Position numbers and translations under genes: made by a program
Source: Aphanothece sp. CMT-3BRIN-NPC111
GTDB taxonomy: Bacteria > Cyanobacteriota > Cyanobacteriia > Cyanobacteriales > JAHHGU01
Reading direction: 5' to 3'
Assembly: GCA_019359765.1 (NCBI GenBank)
Contig: JAHHGU010000051.1
Coordinates: 1-39,923 of the forward strand
DNA: 39,923 bases
Part shown: positions 25,435-32,745 of the stretch, one piece after another
Layout of the letters: the number at the start of each line of letters is the position of its first letter
Position numbering within the stretch: position 1 is the stretch's first letter
Notes under the pieces: model-generated
Told to the model about the DNA's origin: nothing
What the model saw: only the letters and a program-made list of their open reading frames with translations
Databases searched by the model: none

Positions 25435-25653
25435 CTAAAAATGGAAATTTACCCTTCCATATGGCAAACTATAGCTAAAATCTAGCTTGAGGGACATTAT
25501 GCCAAAACCCGTTCGGTTATCCCACTCGCACCTACCTACCCATTTAAAGATTATTGGTTCATCATTGATATAGAGGATATCTAAATAGCTGGTAATGCCA
25601 AAAGATGTCTCTCTATTGACAGCGGCAACAACGCCCTTTTGAGACCACAGCAA
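25435..25653 (-). CDS. Possible small protein, unknown
   Basis: A 72-residue frame converging on the HerA gene with only a 4-bp gap. The composition is protein-like (aromatic-rich, I-I-F-K-W-V-G-R-C-E-W-D-N-R-T), but there is no recognised family and no ribosome-binding site that I can defend. May be a gene remnant or chance frame. Confidence 0.3.
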   Translation of the reverse strand: MLWSQKGVVAAVNRETSFGITSYLDILYINDEPIIFKWVGRCEWDNRTGFGIMSLKLDFSYSLPYGRVNFHF

Positions 25654-25989
25654 AATGAACTTTTTACCCTTTACCGCCGTCTATATTTGTAATATCATTG
25701 AGGTAAATTGAAATCATACTGACTTCGCCTTGCTCATCTGTTACTCGTTACAAGCGGCGCAGAGGTGAAGTCGGTGATAGCTTGAGAGGCTATATCCCAA
25801 GCTGAAGCTTTGACAAAGCTTAACTAAAAGTTGTACTGCCCTCAAAGAAGGGTCGTTAGTCTTTACATCTTTTGCAGGATGTGTTTGGCCAATCAGCCCA
25901 GCTACTCTAAATCATAAGAGCTAGCAATGTCTTTTGAGGTAAACCCCTGCGACAGAATAGTTGCTTGTTTACGGAGTCATCACTCACTC
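25654..25989. other. Leader region of sigma-factor gene
   Basis: About 335 bp upstream of the chosen sigma start. It contains a perfect hairpin (25805-25821) and the stretch 25927-25989, which is in frame with the sigma gene but not sigma-like. Likely promoter and 5' leader; no boxes assigned. Confidence 0.5.
25805..25821. promoter_or_regulatory. Palindrome upstream of sigma-factor gene
   Basis: AAGCTTT-GAC-AAAGCTT, a perfect 7-bp stem with a 3-nt loop, about 170 bases before the sigma start. It could be a protein-binding site or leader hairpin; position is the only evidence. Confidence 0.35.
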
Positions 25990-26973
25990 ATGACCACTGC
26001 CAAAACCCAAAAGAAAACGAATAAGCCTACGTTCACGGCTGATATGGTTCGCACCTATTTACATGAGATTGGTCGGGTGCCCCTGCTGACTCATGAGCAA
26101 GAGATTGTCTACGGCAAGCAGGTGCAACAAATGATGGCGCTGCTGGAGTCGAAAGAGGCTATTGCGGAAAAACTACAGCGTGAACCCACTGCCTCGGAGT
26201 GGGCAGAGCGTGTCAATCTAAGCGTTGCCGAAATCAACCGCATCATGGGGTTGGGCGAACGTGCAAAGCGCAAGATGATTGAAGCCAACTTGCGTTTAGT
26301 TGTGGCGATCGCGAAGAAGTACCAAAAGCGTAACATGGAATTTCTGGATCTGATCCAGGAAGGTACTTTAGGCTTAGAACGTGGTGTGGAGAAATTTGAC
26401 CCCACAAGAGGTTATAAGTTTTCTACCTACGCCTACTGGTGGATTCGTCAGGCAATTACCCGCGCGATCGCTCAGCAAGCTCGGGCAATCCGTCTGCCCA
26501 TCCATATTACAGAAAAGCTCAACAAGATTAAGAAAATGCAACGGGAACTGGCTCAACAGCTAGGTCGCAACGCCACACCAGGCGAGATTGCCGAAGCGTT
26601 GGAACTGGAACCGGCTCAAATCCGGGAATACTTGAATATCGCCCGTCAACCGATTTCTCTAGATGTCCGTGTCGGGGATAACCAAGATACCGAACTGTCT
26701 GACCTGCTGGAAGATGAAGGGCCTTCTCCAGAGCATTACACCACCCAGGAGTCGCTGCGGCAAGACCTAGACGACCTCCTGGCCGAGTTAACTCCCCAGC
26801 AGCGAGAAGTAATTACCCTCCGGTTTGGTCTGCAAGATGGCAATGAGATGTCCCTGGCAAAAGTGGGCCAGCGACTGAACCTCAGTCGCGAACGGGTGCG
26901 GCAACTAGAACACCAAGCTCTTGCCCACTTACGTCGCCGTCATGCCACTGTCCGGGAATATGTAGCTAGCTAG
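25990..26973 (+). CDS. Group 2 sigma-70 RNA polymerase factor
   Basis: A 327-residue sigma factor without the region 1.1 of the principal SigA. Region 1.2 is T-F-T-A-D-M-V-R-T-Y-L-H-E-I-G-R-V-P-L-L; region 2 has N-L-R-L-V-V-A-I-A-K-K-Y and the promoter-melting Y-K-F-S-T-Y-A-Y-W-W-I-R-Q-A-I-T-R-A; region 4.2 is L-S-R-E-R-V-R-Q-L-E-H-Q-A-L. Cyanobacterial group 2 factors (SigB-SigE) act in nutrient, light and stress responses; this looks most like SigB/SigD, but I do not assign a name. The ATG at 25990 opens the usual M-T-T-A-K-T-Q-K N-terminus; an upstream ATG at 25927 would add 21 atypical residues. Two terminators follow. Confidence 0.95.
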   Translation: MTTAKTQKKTNKPTFTADMVRTYLHEIGRVPLLTHEQEIVYGKQVQQMMALLESKEAIAEKLQREPTASEWAERVNLSVAEINRIMGLGERAKRKMIEANLRLVVAIAKKYQKRNMEFLDLIQEGTLGLERGVEKFDPTRGYKFSTYAYWWIRQAITRAIAQQARAIRLPIHITEKLNKIKKMQRELAQQLGRNATPGEIAEALELEPAQIREYLNIARQPISLDVRVGDNQDTELSDLLEDEGPSPEHYTTQESLRQDLDDLLAELTPQQREVITLRFGLQDGNEMSLAKVGQRLNLSRERVRQLEHQALAHLRRRHATVREYVAS

Positions 26974-27016
26974 GGCAGGGGAGTATCGGTAAGGCTAAAA
27001 GTAAAAATTAATAGGG

Positions 27017-27050
27017 GAAAAGGCAAAAGATTTCTACCTTTTGCTTTTTT
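27017..27050 (+). terminator. First terminator after sigma-factor gene
   Basis: GCAAAAG (27023-27029) pairs with CTTTTGC (27038-27044), extended by G-U and A-U pairs, and is followed by a T-run. It lies about 45 bases after the stop. Confidence 0.85.
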
Positions 27051-27057
27051 CTTTTAA

Positions 27058-27089
27058 GAGGGGTAACGGAGAAACGTTATCCCTTTTTT
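27058..27089 (+). terminator. Second terminator after sigma-factor gene
   Basis: GAGGGGTAACG pairs with CGTTATCCC plus T residues around a 6-nt loop (one G-U pair), followed by TTTTTT. It directly follows the first terminator. Confidence 0.88.
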
Positions 27090-27261
27090 GTAACTCTTTG
27101 TAAAGTTTCCGGAATCCATACTGATGTAGATGAAGCAATCTCTCAGTACCAACCTAGAGTATGAGACTCAATTCATCCCTTTGGGCGAATCGTACACCCT
27201 CATTAACCAGGTAAGTTGAATTCAATACTTAATTCTTCTTTTAATTGCTCAGGAGAAAACT

Positions 27262-27822
27262 ATGTTGATTAACAAATTTTTTAATTCTTTTTTACAAGCC
27301 ACCCAAGTGCCACTTGCTGGAATACTCCTGAGCATAGGATTCGCCACCAGCAGTGCTAATCCCATTTTGGCTTCCGAGTTGGAATTCCCAACTACCACCT
27401 CAACGTCGGTAGCAGCAGCTACAGTTCCGGCCTCAGAATCCTCAAAGGAGGCTGCCACAAAACAGTTGCATAATGGAACCTACCTTTATGGTCAGTCCTC
27501 CAAGCCGGAACAAATTGGTAAAGAGTATCTGGTGTTTGAAGGACGTGATGGCAAGGTGATTGGTGCATATTATATGCCTTCCTCCGAGTTTAGTTGTTTT
27601 TATGGGACAGTCAATGCCGCTCAGATGGATTTGAACGTCATCGATCCCTACGGCGAATCAACCTATTCCCATTCCATCGCACTTCAACCCAACTCGCTGG
27701 TCGCCAGCAACAGTGCAATCGGACTTCAAGGGTATCAACCAGTCGCCACCATCAGCAACAACGACCAACAGATTTTACGTGTCTGCCGGGACAAGTATCA
27801 ACAACAGGTTTGGAATCAATAG
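27262..27822 (+). CDS. Secreted protein, conserved-hypothetical type
   Basis: 186 residues. An N-terminal signal peptide is clear: a short basic start, the hydrophobic stretch V-P-L-A-G-I-L-L-S-I-G-F-A, and a probable cleavage site at S-A-N-P or L-A-S-E. A Ser/Thr/Ala-rich linker follows (about 38-65), and then a compact domain containing L-H-N-G-T-Y-L-Y-G-Q-S, Y-L-V-F-E-G-R-D-G-K-V-I-G-A-Y-Y-M-P and two Cys (F-S-C-F and R-V-C-R-D) that could form a disulphide. I recall similar cyanobacterial proteins without known function. The start is supported by AGGAG nine bases before the ATG. A terminator follows. Confidence 0.85.
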   Translation: MLINKFFNSFLQATQVPLAGILLSIGFATSSANPILASELEFPTTTSTSVAAATVPASESSKEAATKQLHNGTYLYGQSSKPEQIGKEYLVFEGRDGKVIGAYYMPSSEFSCFYGTVNAAQMDLNVIDPYGESTYSHSIALQPNSLVASNSAIGLQGYQPVATISNNDQQILRVCRDKYQQQVWNQ

Positions 27823-27863
27823 TACCTAGCAGCCACTTGTACTGATGCTTAATAGTTAAGTTC

Positions 27864-27890
27864 ATCCCACGCTTTCTCATAACGTGGGAT
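27864..27890 (+). terminator. Terminator after secreted-protein gene
   Basis: ATCCCACG pairs perfectly with CGTGGGAT around an 11-nt loop, and TTTACGTCTTTTTGT follows. It lies 41 bases past the stop. Confidence 0.75.
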
Positions 27891-27981
27891 TTTACGTCTT
27901 TTTGTTAGTGGTTAGTGGGTTGATTGACATTTTTTTTTACAATATAAAAATTAATATTTGCGCCCTACTAACCAATAACCC

Positions 27982-28090
27982 GGAAGCGAAGGATGTGGGC
28001 TTCCAGTGGGTATCAGCTTCGCCCTTACCTTGGGGAGTGGAAACGGATACCCAGTTGCTTATTGTCTCCATCCCCAAGAGGGGATGGAAC
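27982..28090 (+). ncRNA. Structured non-coding region upstream of recA, unknown type
   Basis: Three successive hairpins between the previous terminator and recA. GGAAGC (27982-27987) pairs with GCTTCC (27999-28004). TGGGTATC (28007-28014) pairs with GATACCCA (28046-28053). CCATCCCC (28068-28075) pairs with GGGGATGG (28080-28087), with an AAGA loop. The middle hairpin's loop also contains TGGGGAGTGGAAAC, partly complementary to the third hairpin's 5' side, so alternative folds exist. The last 37 bases (28054-28090) look like a single cyanobacterial CRISPR repeat: GTTG start, inner palindrome and GGAAC end. It could be a small RNA, a recA leader, or a CRISPR relic. No known ncRNA family was recognised. 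Confidence 0.4.
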
Positions 28091-28173
28091 TAGGCTGACC
28101 GTGATTTAGCTAAAATAGAATAGAGTTCCCCCTGCGTCCTGATTACCAAATTTATTCTTGAGGCATTGCATTA

Positions 28174-29247
28174 ATGGCTATCCAAATCCCAACTAGTCCC
28201 GAAAAGCAAAAAGCCCTAGACCTAGCGCTGAACCAGATTGAGCGCAGCTTTGGCAAAGGAGCCATCATGCGCCTGGGAGATGCCACCCGCATGAGGGTAG
28301 AAACCATTTCCAGTGGGGCAATGACGCTGGATTTAGCCTTAGGCGGTGGTTTACCTAAGGGGCGAGTTATTGAGATCTACGGCCCAGAAAGTTCTGGTAA
28401 GACAACACTAGCTCTACATGCGATCGCCGAAGTGCAAAAATCTGGGGGCATCGCCGCCTTTGTCGATGCCGAACACGCCCTTGACCCCGCCTACGCTGGG
28501 GTACTCGGTGTTGATATTGAAAACCTGTTAGTTTCTCAACCCGACACTGGCGAAGCTGGCCTGGAAATAGTCGATCAACTGGTTCGCTCAGCAGCAGTGG
28601 ATATCGTCGTCATTGACTCGGTGGCGGCATTAACGCCTCGTGCTGAAATCGAAGGCGATATGGGTGATGCCCATGTGGGTCTACAAGCGCGCTTGATGAG
28701 CCAAGCTCTCCGGAAAATTGCCGGGAATATAGGTAAATCAGGCTGCACAGTAATTTTCCTCAACCAGCTGCGCCAAAAAATTGGAATTTCCTACGGCAAT
28801 CCTGAAACGACGACTGGCGGTAACGCCCTCAAGTTTTATGCCTCAGTGCGCTTGGATATTCGCCGGATTCAAACCTTGAAAAAAGCTAATGAAGGCGAAT
28901 ACGGTAACCGCGTCAAAGTTAAGGTGGCTAAGAATAAAGTTGCCCCACCCTTCCGAATCGCGGAATTTGACATTATCTTTGGCAAAGGAATTTCTACACT
29001 AGGATGTGTGATTGACCTCGCAGAAGAAACTGGAATTATTAACCGCCGGGGGGCCTGGTATAGCTACAACGGTGACAACATTGCCCAAGGCCGAGACAAC
29101 ACAATCAAGTACATGGAAGAAAACGCCGAAGTTGCCAACAACATTCAGCAGCAGGTTCGGGAAAAACTAGCTATGGGAGCCGTTGTCTCAGCGAATTCAG
29201 TTACTCATGTGGATGAGTCTGGAGAAGATATTTCAGAGGAAGATTAA
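28174..29247 (+). CDS. recA: Recombinase RecA
   Basis: 357 residues, full length. Walker A is G-P-E-S-S-G-K-T-T (70-78), the N-terminal S-F-G-K-G-A-I-M-R-L-G is standard, Walker B is V-V-I-D-S-V-A-A-L, and loop L2 has N-Q-L-R-Q-K-I-G-I-S-Y-G-N-P-E-T-T-T-G-G. It forms filaments on single-stranded DNA for homologous recombination and repair. The acidic C-terminal tail (E-S-G-E-D-I-S-E-E-D) is present. TTG AGG lies in the few bases before the ATG. I recognise no LexA box. It is followed by a strong terminator and preceded by the structured region. Confidence 0.98.
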   Translation: MAIQIPTSPEKQKALDLALNQIERSFGKGAIMRLGDATRMRVETISSGAMTLDLALGGGLPKGRVIEIYGPESSGKTTLALHAIAEVQKSGGIAAFVDAEHALDPAYAGVLGVDIENLLVSQPDTGEAGLEIVDQLVRSAAVDIVVIDSVAALTPRAEIEGDMGDAHVGLQARLMSQALRKIAGNIGKSGCTVIFLNQLRQKIGISYGNPETTTGGNALKFYASVRLDIRRIQTLKKANEGEYGNRVKVKVAKNKVAPPFRIAEFDIIFGKGISTLGCVIDLAEETGIINRRGAWYSYNGDNIAQGRDNTIKYMEENAEVANNIQQQVREKLAMGAVVSANSVTHVDESGEDISEED

Positions 29248-29275
29248 CTGCCGATTCGGGCAAAAGGTAAAAAGC

Positions 29276-29329
29276 AAAGGGCAAAATAAATTATTTTTTC
29301 TGTTTATTTTGCCTTTTTATTTTTTATTG
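29276..29329 (+). terminator. Rho-independent terminator of recA
   Basis: GGCAAAATAAA (29280-29290) pairs perfectly with TTTATTTTGCC (29303-29313), extended by A-T pairs, and is followed by TTTTTATTTTTT. Confidence 0.92.
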
Positions 29330-29456
29330 TATTTATCCTGAGCAGCTTTCAGGATTTTCAGATTGAATCTGAAGTTTTGTCATTTTTGAGCAAAAGATGC
29401 CATGAGGCTGCAATAGCGTTTGCCTTTTTCCTAAAATTACTGGAAATATGCTCGCT

Positions 29457-29774
29457 TTACAGCTTACGTTCCGCCTTTTTTTCTAAACGAAATAGCCAAA
29501 CCATCAGCGCTACGACGCCTATTTGCAGAGCCAAGTTAGGTAGTGCTGATGCTACTTCCCGGCCGGCAGCTACTTTAGCCAGAAATATAATCCCCCCGAT
29601 GAAGCCAGAGGCACCAAAAGCAAAGTAAATAAATTGCCTCAAACCTCTATAGGGAGCAGCTACTTCGGCTTTAAGCCGTGCATACTGTTCCGGGCTGACT
29701 CGCCCATAGGCTCTAGTGTTGCCGTTACCCTTTTTGGAAGTTGGGTGTGTCATCAGTCTTAAGTTTAACTGCAT
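29457..29774 (-). CDS. DUF3493-family membrane protein
   Basis: 105 residues (98 if the ATG at 29753 is used). Y-A-R-L-K-A-E-V-A-A-P-Y-R-G-L-R-Q-F-I-Y-F-A-F-G-A-S-G-F-I-G is the hallmark of DUF3493, found in cyanobacteria and in chloroplast proteins such as LPA1-type photosystem II factors. Two membrane helices follow (about 46-68 and 80-96). Likely thylakoid or plasma membrane; a link to photosystem assembly is inference from plant homologues. It converges on recA and is followed head-to-head by the tRNA gene. Confidence 0.85.
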   Translation of the reverse strand: MQLNLRLMTHPTSKKGNGNTRAYGRVSPEQYARLKAEVAAPYRGLRQFIYFAFGASGFIGGIIFLAKVAAGREVASALPNLALQIGVVALMVWLFRLEKKAERKL

Positions 29775-29857
29775 CTAGATTCATGTTGACACAGTTACGC
29801 TTTCTTCTGTTGGCTTGTGGGCAGCAGGTCAGCGGCAACTACTTTCGTCAAACCTGC

Positions 29858-29863
29858 TATACT
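29858..29863 (+). promoter_or_regulatory. Probable -10 box of tRNA-Thr
   Basis: TATACT, ending 14 bases before the tRNA 5' end. No convincing -35 box at the expected distance. Confidence 0.4.
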
Positions 29864-29877
29864 AAAAAATCATCAAT

Positions 29878-29949
29878 GCCGATGTAGCTCAGTGGTAGAG
29901 CATTCGATTCGTAATCGAACGGTCGGCGGTTCAAATCCGCTCATCGGCT
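29878..29949 (+). tRNA. trnT: tRNA-Thr (anticodon CGU)
   Basis: A 72-nt cloverleaf. The acceptor arms are GCCGATG (29878-29884) and CATCGGC (29942-29948), with T as discriminator base. The D arm is AGCTCAGTGGTAGAGC. The anticodon stem TTCGA / TCGAA encloses TTCGTAA with CGT in the middle, reading ACG codons. The T arm has GG-TTCAAAT-CC. CCA is not encoded. No intron. Confidence 0.96.
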
Positions 29950-29997
29950 TTCTTATCTTAAATACAATATAAGCATATATAGAGCAGTTTCTGCGTC

Positions 29998-30900
29998 TTA
30001 GACTACCATTGCTCCCGCTGCTTCGTCGAACGATACGGCGGTACCCGCTGACCTTGAAGAGAACAAGTTTTGGACTGATTCAGGCAAGATAGCGCCGCTT
30101 AGCTGGGTACTATCCAGGTTAGCTCCCCTCAGTGTTGCTTCACTCAGGTTGGCATAACTCAAGTCGGCTTTACTCAAAATTGTCCAGGTCAGATTTGCTT
30201 TTTCCAATAAAGCTCGTGCCAGCATTGCTCCCGTTAAGTCTGCCCCTTTCAGGTTGGCTGAGGGCAGATGTGCTTCAGTGAGATTAGCGCCTACCAACTT
30301 CGCGCCTTCCAAGTTAGCGCCGCCTAGTCTGGCTTCGCTGAGGTTAACTCCCTCTAGATCAATTCCACTCAGGTCTAATCCTTTTAACAAAGCTTTTTTA
30401 AAGTTAACACCATTTAAGGAGGCTCCAGACAGCCTCGCACCCATGAGTCTCCCTTCGCCCAAATTAGCCCAGTTGAGGTTTACATCACTCAAATTAGCTT
30501 CCCGCAGGTTGGTTCTTTGCAGATTCGCCCCGCATAAATTCGCCCCCCACAAATTAGCACCTCGCAGGTTGGCTCCACATATATTTGCACCGCTGAGTTT
30601 TGCCCCTCTTAGTTGAGAATTCACCATAAAAGCCCCGCTGAGGTTGGCTTTCGTCAAATCTGCCTCGATTAGTTTGGCTTCGCTCATTTTGACAAAACTC
30701 AGGTTTGCCCAGTTCAGGTTAGCGCCGCTCAGGTCTGACTTGATTAAAAAAGCTCGGCTAAGATTAGCCCCCATCAGGTTAGCCCCTGTAAGGTTGACCC
30801 CAATAAGAGTGACTTTGCTGAGGTCGGCACCACTGAGGTTGGCACCAGCAAAGTTTCTTTTCCCTTCTTCGTAAAGCCTGAGTAAAGAGCTAACTTTCAT
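29998..30900 (-). CDS. Pentapeptide-repeat protein (about 50 repeats)
   Basis: 300 residues from the ATG at 30900, which has AGAGGAG about ten bases upstream; a TTG at 30936 would add 12 residues. The N-terminus M-K-V-S-S-L-L-R-L-Y-E-E-G-K-R-N-F resembles the capping helix often found before such repeats. After it about 50 units of A-(N/D)-L-x-x run without a break to near residue 280, giving some 12 coils of a right-handed quadrilateral beta helix. Units such as A-N-L-S-G and A-D-L-T-G are canonical. Some relatives mimic DNA and bind gyrase, but most, including the many cyanobacterial ones, have no known role. The last ~20 residues are not repetitive. Confidence 0.93.
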   Translation of the reverse strand: MKVSSLLRLYEEGKRNFAGANLSGADLSKVTLIGVNLTGANLMGANLSRAFLIKSDLSGANLNWANLSFVKMSEAKLIEADLTKANLSGAFMVNSQLRGAKLSGANICGANLRGANLWGANLCGANLQRTNLREANLSDVNLNWANLGEGRLMGARLSGASLNGVNFKKALLKGLDLSGIDLEGVNLSEARLGGANLEGAKLVGANLTEAHLPSANLKGADLTGAMLARALLEKANLTWTILSKADLSYANLSEATLRGANLDSTQLSGAILPESVQNLFSSRSAGTAVSFDEAAGAMVV

Positions 30901-31020
30901 AGCCTGAGAACTCCTCTTGTTAGAAGTTTGTATCAACTGTCCAATAAACTTTAATTAAAAGCTTTAATTTTCTTAATAATTACAACTTATTCCTGCTCAC
31001 TAGGGACGCTTAATTATTTA

Positions 31021-31055
31021 TAGGACGGGTAGAGCGCGAGTGTTACCCATCAAAC
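31021..31055. repeat. TAGGAYGGGTAGAG dispersed repeat, copy 2
   Basis: TAGGACGGGTAGAG...AGTG..ACCCATCAAA, matching 22075-22108 outside a 4-base variable middle. Confidence 0.6.
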
Positions 31056-31067
31056 CATTGGCGTGAT

Positions 31068-31104
31068 GTTTGCTTATAGGAGCGCGTAGCGCCTCTAAGC
31101 AAAC
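31068..31104. repeat. Imperfect 37-bp palindrome
   Basis: GTTTGCTTA at the left pairs with TAAGCAAAC at the right, and GCGC-GTA-GCGC closes the centre, with a few unpaired bases between. Confidence 0.65.
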
Positions 31105-31540
31105 GATAAAGCTGCGTGCCTAAACCTACCCTACGCTCTGATATCCTTAATTAAGTTATCCTACCTATTTGAATAACAGAAGCACTGTTACATAAAGCGT
31201 TATTAGTTAATATCTTGCCCTCCTTAATAAAAATTTTACTACCCCATCCTCTTTAAAAAAGAGGGTTAACATCGTGAGGTAATAAATATTTAGTTAATAT
31301 TTATTAATTAAATTAAGAAAGTGTATTTAGCTAGAAAATTAGTGAATATTTTGTTGCTAGTATGCTAAATTATCTAAAATTAACGCCTGGAATCCTGAAG
31401 TGTCAGACTATACAGACTAAGCCCGCGCACCATACGGACTTTATTAAGGCTGCGTAGGCAGACGAAAGTTTATGTAGCTTCAGGCTTTAGGCTGTAAGAA
31501 ACTGTCAATTTAGCATCACAACTACTGAAGAACCAAATAG

Positions 31541-31595
31541 GCGGAGTTATTAAATTAGTCAATCTTAATTCCAATCTTCAAATTCATAACTCCGC
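31541..31595. repeat. 10-bp inverted repeat with 35-nt loop
   Basis: GCGGAGTTAT (31541-31550) and ATAACTCCGC (31586-31595) are perfect inverted copies, 37 bases after the end of the M15 peptidase gene on its strand. The loop is long for a terminator, and no T-run follows directly. Confidence 0.5.
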
Positions 31596-31631
31596 TCTTT
31601 GGGTAGTCAAACTAACTTGACTAAATCTAGG

Positions 31632-32453
31632 CTAATCTAAGCCCAGCGCCTGACGAGTGCCACTTCCTACAACTCCATCGACAACCAAATTTTTAGCAGC
31701 TTGAAATTGTTTAACCGCCTTATCAGTTGCAGGACCAAACACTTTGTCAGCTACCTCAAGAGTAATTCCAGCTGCTCTAAGTGCTAACTGAACTTCCCCT
31801 ACGTCGTTACCTATTTGTAACGGTTCAGTAAGTTTTAAGATTCTGGAGGGGTCTACACCGGGAAACCCTTCTGCTGGCGAGTAGCGCAACCGGGTTTCTG
31901 TGGCGGGTCCGAAATCTCCATCAAGGGCGAGCTTATCTGTGGCATGCACTATGTTCCATAACTGCTGGAAAGCTTTCACAGCAATAGTATTAAGGGCGCT
32001 GATATTGTCATCAATGCAATCATAATGCATGGGGTCAAATTCACCAAGCCACCTCCATCGGCTGGCTCTTAGTGCTGAGCGCCACCCATATGAATCTTCT
32101 ACATCAATCGCACTAGCGTTATTATGATTACTTTGCCCTGGTGGAGCGGCGGCTACGATGCCACAGCGTCCATTGAGGTAATGATTGCGTAGTAGCATCT
32201 GACCTGCGATCGTCCTGTAGGCTGAGTTGATGATTATCTGTTTACCTCGATAAGAAACTGCCTGTGCTAGACATCTTCTAGCAGCAGGTTGCATCCAAGG
32301 GTGGACGGCAGCATCTGCCAATTTCACATTTCGGAGGTCGTCAATCCGCACCAATAGCCCAGGACGGAGTTTATTCATTTGGGCAATTAGTTGGTTATCT
32401 AGCCCACGAACAGAATAGGTAGAGCAATCAACAACGTCTTTGATTAAAGTCAT
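31632..32453 (-). CDS. M15-type D-Ala-D-Ala carboxypeptidase with two peptidoglycan-binding repeats
   Basis: 273 residues. Residues ~30-155 look like a VanY/M15 zinc peptidase: S-A-Y-R-T, P-P-G-Q-S-N-H-N-N-A-S-A-I-D (His and Asp ligands of H-x6-D) and F-D-P-M-H-Y-D (third ligand). All three expected zinc ligands are present. Two PG_binding_1 modules follow: the first near A-V-K-A-F-Q-Q-L-W with L-D-G-D-F-G-P-A-T-E, the second V-F-G-P-A-T-D-K-A-V-K-Q-F-Q with V-D-G-V-V-G-S-G-T. It probably trims cell-wall peptides. No signal peptide is evident, as in some endolysins, so export is unexplained. The ATG at 32453 has AAGGAA nine bases upstream; a further 18 residues are possible. Confidence 0.85.
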   Translation of the reverse strand: MTLIKDVVDCSTYSVRGLDNQLIAQMNKLRPGLLVRIDDLRNVKLADAAVHPWMQPAARRCLAQAVSYRGKQIIINSAYRTIAGQMLLRNHYLNGRCGIVAAAPPGQSNHNNASAIDVEDSYGWRSALRASRWRWLGEFDPMHYDCIDDNISALNTIAVKAFQQLWNIVHATDKLALDGDFGPATETRLRYSPAEGFPGVDPSRILKLTEPLQIGNDVGEVQLALRAAGITLEVADKVFGPATDKAVKQFQAAKNLVVDGVVGSGTRQALGLD

Positions 32454-32745
32454 ATAAGTTTTTCCTTTGCTTACCGGAACATTATTCCACAAGCAGGAAT
32501 AATTCATTTATATTTTTTGCTCAATAAATCTTTAGGATTTCCAAATCATTCATATCTCTTTGAAGAGAGCGTGGCGCGTTGTTTGCCACCAGCGATCGCC
32601 ATCACGTCACTTTATAGTCAGTGTTAAGTTTACAACTTAATAAGGAAATTTGAGGATGATCTATAACTTGACCTTCCGAGTGGTAGAGAAAGCTTTAAAG
32701 CCTATGTCCATCCCAACATTATGCCCTTGCTATTGAAGGGGGAAA

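Larger units (their letters stand above)
30901..31631. other. Long intergenic region with repeats, no gene
   Basis: About 730 bp, very AT-rich near 31180-31380. It contains the second TAGGAYGGGTAGAG copy (31021-31055), an imperfect 37-bp palindrome (31068-31104) and a long-loop inverted repeat (31541-31595). No coding frame seen on either strand. Confidence 0.6.

Noticed and set aside
28054..28090. CRISPR array
   Set aside because: Only one clear repeat-like unit, no regular spacers and no cas genes in the window; reported only as a repeat-like structure.
27884..28093. A 69-codon plus-strand frame upstream of recA
   Set aside because: It runs through a terminator and three hairpins, with no ribosome-binding site.
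28095..28121. recA promoter (CTGACC and TAGAAT)
   Set aside because: Spacing of 15 bases and weak -35 match; not strong enough to annotate.
30254..30874. Plus-strand Ala/Pro/Leu-rich frames opposite the pentapeptide gene
   Set aside because: Mirror image of the repeated A-N-L codons; no start signals.
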